A stretch of 64,000 nucleotides of DNA from Listeria farberi (lineage in GTDB: Bacteria; Bacillota; Bacilli; Lactobacillales; Listeriaceae): assembly GCF_014229245.1 (NCBI RefSeq), contig NZ_JAARZJ010000008.1, positions 62,001 through 126,000 on the forward strand. Direction: 5' to 3'. Positions 1-7,000 of this stretch are shown in pieces. The notes under the pieces were generated by a model. The model was given only the letters and a program-made list of their open reading frames with translations. It was not told the origin of the DNA and searched no databases. How positions within the stretch are numbered: position 1 is the stretch's first letter; every line of letters begins with the position of its first letter. Position numbers and translations under genes: made by a program.

Positions 1-111
1 CGCGGAGAAAGTATCACAGAAAAACATATTCGCGAACTAAAAAACATTCGCACGCGGCACTATCAAGGCGGCGAAAAACTAGCCGAGAATTACATCCGTG
101 TATTCTGCTAA
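1..111 (+). CDS. Orn/Lys/Arg decarboxylase family, C-terminal fragment
   Basis: An open frame runs from the window edge to TAA at 109-111 and gives 36 residues containing RGESIT and ending in RVFC. The G-E-x-I segment resembles the C-terminal domain of pyridoxal-phosphate Orn/Lys/Arg decarboxylases, where a PPGIP..PGE-type motif occurs. In Bacillus the decarboxylase-like yaaO sits just before tmk and yaaQ, and the same order is seen here. Only the tail is visible, so the catalytic lysine cannot be inspected and the family call rests mainly on context. Confidence 0.6.
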   Translation, partial: RGESITEKHIRELKNIRTRHYQGGEKLAENYIRVFC

Positions 112-115
112 TTTA

Positions 116-124
116 TGCTATAAT
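116..124 (+). promoter_or_regulatory. Extended -10 promoter of tmk
   Basis: TGcTATAAT lies just after the decarboxylase stop codon and about 40 bases before the tmk start. No clear -35 box is visible, which is common for extended -10 promoters. Confidence 0.55.
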
Positions 125-165
125 CAAACAGAAAGTGACGCGAAAGGGAAAGGAAATTATATTAG

Positions 166-792
166 ATGAAAGCAATTTTTATTACACTTGAAGGACCAGA
201 TGGCTCTGGTAAAACTACTGTTGGAACTCTGTTAAACCAAAAAATGAAAGAAGCGGGAATAGATTTCATTAAAACTCGCGAACCAGGTGGTAGCCCGATT
301 TCAGAAAAAGTAAGAAACATCGTGCTCGGAATTGGCAATGAAGAAATGGATTCGAAAACAGAAGTATTACTTATTGCTGGAGCTCGCCGTCAGCATGTGG
401 TTGAAACGATTCGGCCAGCTTTAGCGGCAGGGAAAACCGTTCTTTGTGACCGTTTCATGGATAGTTCACTTGCTTACCAAGGCGCCGGACGTGACATGAA
501 TATGGAACAAGTTTTACAAGTGAATTTGTATGCGATTGAAGATACAATTCCAGATCGGACCTATTATCTCGATGTGCCAGCCGAAGTTGGTTTAGCTAGG
601 ATCGCTGCTAATAAAGGCCGTGAAGTCAATCGTTTAGATAAAGAAGATATTTCTTACCATGAGAAAGTCCAAGCCGGTTATGAAAAAATTATCAAGATGT
701 TCCCAGAGCGCTTTATGCGAGTGGACGCAACTATGACACCGGAAGAAATCACGGAAGTCATTTTAGCAGATATTTTAAAACAACTAACGTAA
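166..792 (+). CDS. tmk: Thymidylate kinase
   Basis: Phosphorylates dTMP to dTDP with ATP in the cytosol, a required step for dTTP supply. The 208-residue length is normal for bacterial TMK. The P-loop GPDGSGKT is at residues 10-17, the DRF motif at 95-97 (followed by the [10 protein letters not shown] substrate region), and the TREPGG motif near residue 37. The ATG has a GGGAAAGGAAA-type ribosome site upstream. It lies between a decarboxylase end and pstA, the conserved yaaO-tmk-yaaQ order of Bacillales. Confidence 0.97.
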   Translation: MKAIFITLEGPDGSGKTTVGTLLNQKMKEAGIDFIKTREPGGSPISEKVRNIVLGIGNEEMDSKTEVLLIAGARRQHVVETIRPALAAGKTVLCDRFMDSSLAYQGAGRDMNMEQVLQVNLYAIEDTIPDRTYYLDVPAEVGLARIAANKGREVNRLDKEDISYHEKVQAGYEKIIKMFPERFMRVDATMTPEEITEVILADILKQLT

Positions 793-854
793 CATTTCGT
801 GTGACTTAAGTACCAAGCCAAAAGTGCATATCACTCTTTAAAATGCGGTTTATT

Positions 855-863
855 TGCTATAAT
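855..863 (+). promoter_or_regulatory. Extended -10 promoter of pstA
   Basis: TGcTATAAT is the same nonamer as upstream of tmk and lies 37 bases before the chosen pstA start. It suggests pstA can be transcribed independently of tmk. Confidence 0.55.
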
Positions 864-884
864 AGAAAAAAGATAGATTTTTAG

Positions 885-1229
<345 letters not shown>

Positions 1230-1257
1230 ATTTCTTTAATACAAATAACATGAATTG

Positions 1258-1312
1258 AATGAGGTTGCTTATTTCTAGAATTTTAGCAGAAATAAGTCAC
1301 CTCATTTTTTTG
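1258..1312 (+). terminator. Intrinsic terminator of pstA
   Basis: A long stem pairs 1258-1276 with 1288-1306 (AATGAGGT...ACCTCATT at its base), with an 11-base loop, followed by a T-run. Confidence 0.9.
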
Positions 1313-1449
1313 TATTAAAAAAATTTTACAAAGTAGTTATTATTGTTTATTTCATTTTCGAAAAGGTAAAAGAAACATATGAAAAATAGCAGGCTTTTTT
1401 CATATAAAATGTGAAATTAATAATTTGAGGTTAAGGGGGCGGAATAGGG

Positions 1450-3099
1450 ATGAATTTGAAAAAATTGTATTTAAAAAGTTGGTTTGAAGAGGGAATCATA
1501 AAGGATAATGTAGTATTTATAACAGAAAAGGATTCTAAGTGTTTTGAAAAAATCTTGAATAGCAATCCTTTCTTAAAAGAAAAAAAGCAACATTTTATTG
1601 ATACACTTGATTCGGAAGAAAATATTGCCTGGCTAGGAAAAGCGGAATATATTATTTCTTCTATAGAATTGCCTACATTCTTCATCAAAAAAAAGGGACA
1701 AACTTACATTCAAATTATCAACAAACCTGATTGGAATCCCAACTTTAAACGACTATTACTTCATGCAGATTATATTGTTAAAAAGGGTGCTCTTGAAAAT
1801 ATTTCTGAAAACTTTACAACAATTATACAAGGACAAGTGTTGCTATTCGAAAATTGTCGTTTTTTTGAAGAGAAGGAAAAAACAGCCGTAAAAAAAGCGA
1901 AAAAGGTAGTCGTCATGTACTGCGGAGGATTTAAAAATAATGGCATTACTTCTTCAGCGCTTAACTTGATGCGTAACTTAGACAAAGAGAAGTATCAAAT
2001 TGTAGTGATCGAAAAAGAAAATCTTGATTATTATGAAATGCTGAATTTTAATAAAATACCAAATCACGTGATAAAAGTCCAAATTCCCGGAGACATTAAC
2101 ATTGCACCTAATGAAGAAGACGCGTTTGTAGATTTCCACGCTCACCCACTTGAGCATTTAATGAAAAATGGTCCTACCCAATTTTTACCAGAAGAAATTA
2201 AAGCGATTTACAAACGAGAACTTTATCGTGTGTTGGGCGATACCCCTATAGACATCGCTATTGATTTTGATGGCTATTTTAAATATTGGACATTACTACT
2301 TGCTTCTTCCGATAGCCCACGAAAAATAATTTATCAACATAATGAAATGATACAAGAATATAGTAAAAAACTGGGCAAGGAGTACAAACATCGAGCTGAT
2401 TTAAATATTATTTTCCCACTATATAATTATTTTGATATAATCGTTTCCGTCTCTAAACAAACCGGGGAAGTAAATAAACAACATTTAAAACATATTATCC
2501 AAGACACTAGTAAAATGACTTATGTTCACAATTTAATTGATTATGAATATATCCTCCGTGCTGCTAAAGAGGAAAGCGACATTACAGTGTCACCAGATAC
2601 ATTTAACTTTGTAACAATGGGAAGATTGTCACCAGAAAAAAACCATATAGGATTAATTAAAGCATTTTATCAACTACAAAAAAAACAACCTGATACACAG
2701 CTTTTCATCATTGGGCTTGGAGAACTAGAAGAAGAATTAAAAAAATATGTTTTTGATATTGGCTTAGAGGACAAAGTGCATATTTTAGGTCAATTAGAAA
2801 ATCCGTTTCCAATTATAAATGCATGCGACGCTTTTGTATTATCTTCTATTCATGAAGGACAGCCAATGGTATTACTAGAATGCTTAGTTTTACAAAAAAA
2901 GGTTGTTTCTACTAATATTCCAGGATGCTACAGCCTTTTAAAAGATGGGTATGGTTTACTGGTAGATAATTCAACAGAAGGATTAATGGAAGGGATGGAA
3001 AAAGTTATGCTTGGATACGATGACTTTAAAAAGTTTGATTATAAAGCATACAATAAAGAAGCTGGCCAAATGTTAGAATCTAAGCTAGAAAAAGAATGA
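1450..3099 (+). CDS. Glycosyltransferase family 4-like protein, probable cell-surface polymer enzyme
   Basis: 549 residues. The C-terminal half (about 350-540) has the GT-B/GT4 signature: a GRLSPEKN segment followed by HEGQPMVLLEC, giving the E-x7-E donor-site motif. Residues about 155-190 contain a CGGFKNNGITSSALNL stretch seen in teichoic-acid-type transferases that carry a glycerophosphotransferase-like N-terminus. The first 150 residues look like a degenerate version of that domain. No signal peptide is seen, so it is cytosolic. AGGGGGCGGA precedes the ATG. The gene is strikingly A-rich and lies with the next gene between pstA and namA, where I do not recall genes in EGD-e. A role in teichoic-acid or other surface glycan decoration is inference. 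Confidence 0.8.
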   Translation: MNLKKLYLKSWFEEGIIKDNVVFITEKDSKCFEKILNSNPFLKEKKQHFIDTLDSEENIAWLGKAEYIISSIELPTFFIKKKGQTYIQIINKPDWNPNFKRLLLHADYIVKKGALENISENFTTIIQGQVLLFENCRFFEEKEKTAVKKAKKVVVMYCGGFKNNGITSSALNLMRNLDKEKYQIVVIEKENLDYYEMLNFNKIPNHVIKVQIPGDINIAPNEEDAFVDFHAHPLEHLMKNGPTQFLPEEIKAIYKRELYRVLGDTPIDIAIDFDGYFKYWTLLLASSDSPRKIIYQHNEMIQEYSKKLGKEYKHRADLNIIFPLYNYFDIIVSVSKQTGEVNKQHLKHIIQDTSKMTYVHNLIDYEYILRAAKEESDITVSPDTFNFVTMGRLSPEKNHIGLIKAFYQLQKKQPDTQLFIIGLGELEEELKKYVFDIGLEDKVHILGQLENPFPIINACDAFVLSSIHEGQPMVLLECLVLQKKVVSTNIPGCYSLLKDGYGLLVDNSTEGLMEGMEKVMLGYDDFKKFDYKAYNKEAGQMLESKLEKE

Positions 3100-3173
3100 A
3101 GTTGATTTAGTTGTAAGCGAATCTGCTATTGTTATTTTTCTTCTAGAATATATATAAGGGAGGAGGGAACTTT

Positions 3174-3869
3174 ATGATTTACTTGCTTATAGCTTCTAAA
3201 ATGATTTTAGGCTTTTTTGGTTTATTAATAACAATGCGACTGCTAGGGAAAAAAGCGCTTTCTGAGTTAACTCCTTTTGATATAGTCTATGTAGTTGTGT
3301 TTGGAGGTATTTTGGAAGAGAGTTTATATGATAATAATATACAAGTTTGGCATATGTTATTTGGCGTTTTAATATGGGGAGCCTGCATTTATTTAATAGA
3401 ACTTGCAACGAGAAAATTTGCTTTTCCAAGAAGATTAATGAAAGGAGAATTAAGTGTACTTATTAACAACGGAGAATTTGACGAAAAAGAATTAAAGAAA
3501 AACAAGATGGAGATGGAACAAATCAGGACGATGCTACGCCAAGAAAACATTTATAATATAGAACAAGTAAAGTATCTGATTGTAGAGCCTGGTGGGCAAA
3601 TTAGTATTAAAAAATACGAGCAATACGAACCTCCAGAAAAAAGAGAATTAGGGATTGAAGTACAAGAAGAAAAACTCAATTATTTATTAATTAATGAAGG
3701 AAAAGTAAATAAAAATGAGTTAAAAAGATTGGGAAAAGAAGAAAGCTGGCTATATGAGCAGCTAGGAAAAATCGGCTATTCTGCAAATGAAATTGCTTCT
3801 ATTATCTATGGTGAATGGGATGAAGAAAAAGGATTTTGGATAAAAAGGTACAAAGGAATGGAACATTAA
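3174..3869 (+). CDS. DUF421 (YetF/YrbG-like) membrane protein
   Basis: 231 residues. Three hydrophobic segments fill residues 1-85, with the family hallmark of RLLGKKALSELTPFDIVYVV. A soluble C-terminal part follows with duplicated N-G-x-[VF]-[ND]-x2-x-L-K repeats (LINNGEFDEKELKK near 97 and LINEGKVNKNELKR near 172), typical of the DUF421/DUF3290 group. Biochemical function is unknown. GGGAGGAGGG gives a strong ribosome site. It lies 74 bases after the glycosyltransferase and is likely cotranscribed with it. Like its neighbour it is very AT-rich, which suggests the pair was acquired together. Confidence 0.85.
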   Translation: MIYLLIASKMILGFFGLLITMRLLGKKALSELTPFDIVYVVVFGGILEESLYDNNIQVWHMLFGVLIWGACIYLIELATRKFAFPRRLMKGELSVLINNGEFDEKELKKNKMEMEQIRTMLRQENIYNIEQVKYLIVEPGGQISIKKYEQYEPPEKRELGIEVQEEKLNYLLINEGKVNKNELKRLGKEESWLYEQLGKIGYSANEIASIIYGEWDEEKGFWIKRYKGMEH

Positions 3870-3912
3870 AGCTTGTTTAGTTTAAATATGTTAATGGTAT
3901 AGGTAAATAAAT

Positions 3913-3949
3913 GCACCTTCTTTAATTGAATTTAAAGAAGGTGCTTTTT
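3913..3949. terminator. Bidirectional terminator between DUF421 gene and namA
   Basis: GCACCTTCTTTAA at 3913-3925 pairs perfectly with 3932-3944. It is flanked by T-rich sequence on the + side and A-rich sequence on the other, so it can serve both convergent genes. Confidence 0.9.
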
Positions 3950-3956
3950 ACTATAT

Positions 3957-5717
3957 TTAGCCCTTAATCGCTAATTTCTGTCCCACATGAATCATATTGC
4001 TTGTTAACTTATTCCAAGCTTTAATATTTTCTACAGTTGTTTTATATTGTCTAGAAATGGTCCAAAGGGAGTCGCCTTTTTTGACAGTATATGTTTTTAC
4101 AGCGGAATTACTTGGTTTGTTTGTGCTTGGTTTCGATGTGTTCGTGTTGCTTGTCGTCGTCCCAGCGCTAACTTTAAGTTTCTGTCCAGGATAAATAAAA
4201 TCAGATTTCAAGTTGTTCCAAGATTTAAGGTTAGCAATAGTTACTTTGTGTTTGCTCGCGATTTTCCAAAGCGAGTCACCTTTTGCAACTGTGTAAACTT
4301 TGGCATTGTTGCTCGTGCTTGGTTTGGATGTGTTAGTACTCGTAGTCGGTTTGGATATATTCGTGTTGCTTGTCGTCGTCCCAGTGCTTACTTTAAGCTT
4401 TTGACCAGGGTAAATGAAATCGGATTTTAGGTTGTTCCAAGATTTTAAGTTAGCAATCGTTACTTTATGATTAGTCGCGATTCTCCAAAGCGAGTCACCT
4501 TTAGCAACTGTGTATACTTTAGCGCTTGTGCTAGTACTTGGTTTGGATGTGCTTGTTCCCGTGCTTGGTTTCGATGTATTCGTGTTACTTGTCGTCGTCC
4601 CAGCACTTACTTTAAGTTTTTGACCAGGGTAAATGAAATCGGATTTCAGGTTGTTCCAAGATTTTAAGTTAGCGATAGTTACTTTGTGTTTGCTCGCGAT
4701 TTTCCAAAGTGAATCTCCTTTTACAACTGTGTAGATTTTTGCGTTGGAAGTGTTTGTGTTCCCAGTGTTACTAGTGCTCCCGGAATTTCCACCAGTTGTT
4801 TTGCCGCTATCGTATTGTGTTAAGTTGTATCGGCTTATTAAATCATTTAATTTAGTTGCATAAGCTGTATCCGTTGCATAAGTTCCTGTTAAAGCCTTGG
4901 TTGCGTCTTTATAAGAAGTAGTGTTGCTTTTCCAAACTTTGGAGTAGTAATTTGGGTTCCAGCTTGGGCCGTTACGAATAACTTTGGCGTAATCTTCTAG
5001 AGATTGATGATAAGACGGATATTTTCTAAATTTAGCTGTGATTGTGTAGTAGTTTCCTTTACCATCATCTTCTAGTGTTTGTTTTGTGTAGGATTGGCCG
5101 TTGTAAGCCCCTTTGATTCCAAAAAGGTTATAGTTTGGAGCAGAGCCTAATTCGCTTGTTCCATAAGCACTTTCTAAAATGGCTTGGGCAATCATGACAG
5201 ATGCGTATAGGTCATTTGCTGCTGCGATTTGGGAAGAAGAGGCTTGGATAGTTTGGATAAAGCTTTGAACAGTTGCTCCCGAACGGAGTGCTGATTTTTG
5301 TAGTAGGTTGTAAGTAGCTGGTGTAGAAGAGCTTGTTGTATTATCTGGGTTGCTAATTGTTTTGGGTTCAGCTGGAGCTTTTTCTGCATTATTTGCTGTG
5401 GGTTGATTTTCTTCTGGTGTTTTAGTGGGTTCTTTGGCCTCAGTTTGCTTCGGTTCAACTGTTTGTTCTGTCGCGTTTGCAGGAGTTGAATTCGCTTGTT
5501 TTTCTGTAGTTGTGTTAGCTTCTGCGCTTTTAGAAGCTTCGTCTCCTGGTGCTGTTTCATCAGCACTAACAATTACTTCAATTCCTGGAACGGTAATAGA
5601 GGTCGCGATGGCTGTAACTCCAGCAATTGTTGCACTAGTTTTGAATTTTTTACTTTTTTTATTTTTCTTGTCTTCTTTCAAAGCTTCTAAAATACGTTCT
5701 TTTCTCGTTTTTTGCAT
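3957..5717 (-). CDS. namA: N-acetylmuramidase/glucosaminidase-family autolysin with four LysM domains (NamA/MurA)
   Basis: 586 residues, secreted peptidoglycan hydrolase involved in cell separation. A basic N-terminus plus hydrophobic segment (about 26-51) forms the signal sequence. A Thr/Pro/Glu-rich linker runs to about 140. A GH73 domain spans about 150-305 with likely catalytic Glu182 in LESAYGTSELG. Four LysM repeats run from about 327 to the end, each with YTV.KGDSLW...W.NL and GQKL. In L. monocytogenes this protein (lmo2691 type) is exported by the SecA2 pathway. The first three LysM copies are nearly identical, also at DNA level. GGAAGTG precedes the ATG. A TetR-family gene is divergent upstream. 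Confidence 0.96.
   Translation of the reverse strand: MQKTRKERILEALKEDKKNKKSKKFKTSATIAGVTAIATSITVPGIEVIVSADETAPGDEASKSAEANTTTEKQANSTPANATEQTVEPKQTEAKEPTKTPEENQPTANNAEKAPAEPKTISNPDNTTSSSTPATYNLLQKSALRSGATVQSFIQTIQASSSQIAAANDLYASVMIAQAILESAYGTSELGSAPNYNLFGIKGAYNGQSYTKQTLEDDGKGNYYTITAKFRKYPSYHQSLEDYAKVIRNGPSWNPNYYSKVWKSNTTSYKDATKALTGTYATDTAYATKLNDLISRYNLTQYDSGKTTGGNSGSTSNTGNTNTSNAKIYTVVKGDSLWKIASKHKVTIANLKSWNNLKSDFIYPGQKLKVSAGTTTSNTNTSKPSTGTSTSKPSTSTSAKVYTVAKGDSLWRIATNHKVTIANLKSWNNLKSDFIYPGQKLKVSTGTTTSNTNISKPTTSTNTSKPSTSNNAKVYTVAKGDSLWKIASKHKVTIANLKSWNNLKSDFIYPGQKLKVSAGTTTSNTNTSKPSTNKPSNSAVKTYTVKKGDSLWTISRQYKTTVENIKAWNKLTSNMIHVGQKLAIKG
3960..4740. repeat. Tandem LysM-coding DNA repeats inside namA
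   Basis: Four LysM modules with Ser/Thr/Asn linkers recur in phase. Three share almost identical DNA over the GDSLW...YPGQKLKVS segment, and the fourth (C-terminal, 3960-4095) is diverged. Such near-identical copies can recombine and vary in number between strains. Confidence 0.85.
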
Positions 5718-5808
5718 GGTAAGTCACTTCCAATTCTTTTAAATATTCTACCTCCATTATTACACATTTCACATATCTTATACCTGTTATCGACAAATTG
5801 TAATTAAA

Positions 5809-5837
5809 TTGTCAAAAAGGTCGGTCTTTGTTATACT
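5809..5837 (+). promoter_or_regulatory. Sigma-A promoter of the tetR gene
   Basis: TTGTCA at 5809-5814, a 17-base spacer and TATACT at 5832-5837. It points toward the TetR gene and away from namA. Confidence 0.75.
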
Positions 5838-5842
5838 GAATA

Positions 5843-5856
5843 TAAGCAAGTGCTTA
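5843..5856. promoter_or_regulatory. Palindrome at tetR start site, candidate TetR operator
   Basis: TAAGCAagTGCTTA is a 14-base palindrome starting 5 bases after the -10 box, covering the expected transcription start. Its position suits autorepression by the TetR protein encoded next. Binding is inferred. Confidence 0.55.
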
Positions 5857-5879
5857 CTTAGTTGAACGGGGGTATAATA

Positions 5880-6446
5880 ATGATTACAAATGAATCCATC
5901 ATGGATGCAACGCTATGTATGATGGCGAAAAATGGCATAAAAGGCTCTACCACAAGACAATTAGCAGAAGCTGCTGGAATAAATGAAGCTACGATATTTA
6001 AAAAATTTAAGAATAAAGATAATTTAATTCATATGACGTTAGAAGTGCAATTTGAAAGTATGAAAGCAGAAATCAACCAATTTTTTGATAAAGATTTTGA
6101 AAGTGCCAAGGTTTTTTTACGTCAAGCGAGCCAGTTTATTTCAGATATTTATGAAAAATATCGAGATTTTATGGTGATTTCTGTTCGCGAAATGGGCAGT
6201 AAAGATATGGAGTTTATTGATCCCTCAATTGTCGAATATCTATACGAGCGGGTTAATCAAAAAGTAAAAGAAATGGTTCCAAGTAAGAACTCGACACAAG
6301 AAGCAGATGCCATCTCTTTAATTTTAAATAGTGTTATTTTGCTAATCATGGTGGAAAAAGTGAGAGATGATATTTATAAACGCCCGCCAACGATTACGAC
6401 AACTGCAGATGCCTTAGCAGATGTTTTGTTAAAATTGTTGAAATAA
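5880..6446 (+). CDS. TetR/AcrR-family transcriptional regulator
   Basis: 188 residues from ATG 5880, chosen over TTG 5862 because the GGGGG ribosome site lies between them. The N-terminal helix-turn-helix is at about 24-46 (TTRQLAEAAGINEATIFKKF), followed by a helical ligand-binding region of unknown specificity. It is divergent from namA (lmo2690-type gene). A good sigma-A promoter and a 14-base palindrome lie directly upstream, so autoregulation is likely. Whether it also controls namA is not shown by the sequence. Confidence 0.92.
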   Translation: MITNESIMDATLCMMAKNGIKGSTTRQLAEAAGINEATIFKKFKNKDNLIHMTLEVQFESMKAEINQFFDKDFESAKVFLRQASQFISDIYEKYRDFMVISVREMGSKDMEFIDPSIVEYLYERVNQKVKEMVPSKNSTQEADAISLILNSVILLIMVEKVRDDIYKRPPTITTTADALADVLLKLLK

Positions 6447-6489
6447 ATAACGAAAAGTTAAATAAAAGTTAAGTATTTTACATTTTGTC

Positions 6490-6518
6490 TTGCGAGCTTA
6501 GATTTTCTATGTTAAACT
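6490..6518 (+). promoter_or_regulatory. Promoter of the M-box/mgtA transcript
   Basis: TTGCGA at 6490-6495, 17 bases, TAAACT at 6513-6518. It lies just upstream of the riboswitch aptamer. Confidence 0.5.
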
Positions 6519-6527
6519 CGTAGACGA

Positions 6528-6725
6528 TTAGAGCGATAATAAATATGTAGTTTTGCCTGTTAGGTGAGGCTCCTATGCAAACACAGGCCACTGCCCAAAA
6601 ATGTCCAAAGACGCCAATGGGTAGAACAGGGATTGTCGGATTAAGGCTTTCCATAATGTGGCTAAGAGTAATTCTTTACGTTGTATAGTGCCAAAACTTT
6701 AGCGAGGGGAGTCTGTTTTAGTATG
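6528..6725 (+). ncRNA. M-box (ykoK leader) Mg2+ riboswitch aptamer
   Basis: The conserved M-box segments appear in order: GTTAGGTGAGGCTCCTAT (about 6559), CTGCCCAAAAATGTC (about 6593), GACGCCAATGGGT (about 6611), and the late GTGCCAAAACTTTAGCGA segment (about 6689). M-boxes bind Mg2+ and switch off downstream Mg2+ transporter genes. Here it precedes an intrinsic terminator and mgtA. The edges are approximate. Confidence 0.95.
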
Positions 6726-6738
6726 CGTATGAATTCAG

Positions 6739-6773
6739 AAGTCCTTGCCAAGGTTTTGGTAAGGACTTTTTTC
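6739..6773 (+). terminator. Riboswitch expression-platform terminator
   Basis: AAGTCCTTGCCAA at 6739-6751 pairs with TTGGTAAGGACTT at 6756-6768 (one G-U), and the pairing runs into a T-run. It is the expected Mg2+-bound OFF structure of the M-box. Confidence 0.9.
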
Positions 6774-6849
6774 ATGTTTATTATGAAAATAATTATCTGG
6801 GAATTAAAATCCTTTTTTTAGATAATTAAGCTTAGATAAAATTCGAAAG

Positions 6850-6945
6850 GAGATGAAGGCAATGGACCACCATCAGGGAGAGGAAGTAGAAGAACCGGAC
6901 TCGTATTATAGTAATCAAGCTGCAAGAGTGACTAACCTTCATCTC
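6850..6945 (+). repeat. Inverted repeat linking the leader-ORF ribosome site with its 3' end
   Basis: GAGATGAAGG at 6850-6859 is perfectly complementary to CCTTCATCTC at 6936-6945. The first arm overlaps the ribosome-binding site of the small ORF at 6862; the second lies within its last codons. Translating ribosomes would compete with this helix. Confidence 0.6.
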
Positions 6946-6957
6946 TGGCGCACATAA
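6862..6957 (+). CDS. 31-residue leader peptide between M-box and mgtA
   Basis: ATG 6862 follows a strong AAGGAG site with 9-base spacing, and the frame ends at TAA 6955-6957. The peptide begins MDHHQGEEVEEPDS, ends in LHLWRT and has no membrane segment. The early acidic run with a proline (EEVEEPD, residues 7-13) recalls E. coli/Salmonella MgtL, where acidic/proline N-termini destabilise ribosomes at low Mg2+. It lies after the riboswitch terminator and 43 bases before the mgtA start. Translation is well supported by the ribosome site; a regulatory role is inference. I know of no description of it. Confidence 0.65.
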   Translation: MDHHQGEEVEEPDSYYSNQAARVTNLHLWRT

Positions 6958-6970
6958 ACGTTATTCTCAG

Positions 6971-6996
6971 CTTGCCTAGAAAGAATTGGAGGCAAG
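6971..6996 (+). promoter_or_regulatory. Hairpin covering the mgtA ribosome-binding site
   Basis: CTTGCCT (6971-6977) pairs with AGGCAAG (6990-6996) and would occlude much of the GGAGG at 6988-6992. It starts 13 bases after the leader-ORF stop, within reach of a terminating ribosome, so translational coupling is possible. Confidence 0.5.
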
Positions 6997-7000
6997 GAAA

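Noticed and set aside
4047-4430. Cys/Arg/Phe-rich + frames opposite namA
   Set aside because: They arise from the repetitive LysM coding strand; no ribosome site.
3960-4740. Regular repeats resembling a CRISPR array
   Set aside because: The units are about 200 bases or more, in frame, and encode LysM domains; there are no short repeats with unique spacers.
6986-7000. TTG start for mgtA five codons upstream
   Set aside because: It overlaps the GGAGG ribosome site; ATG 7001 has proper spacing.
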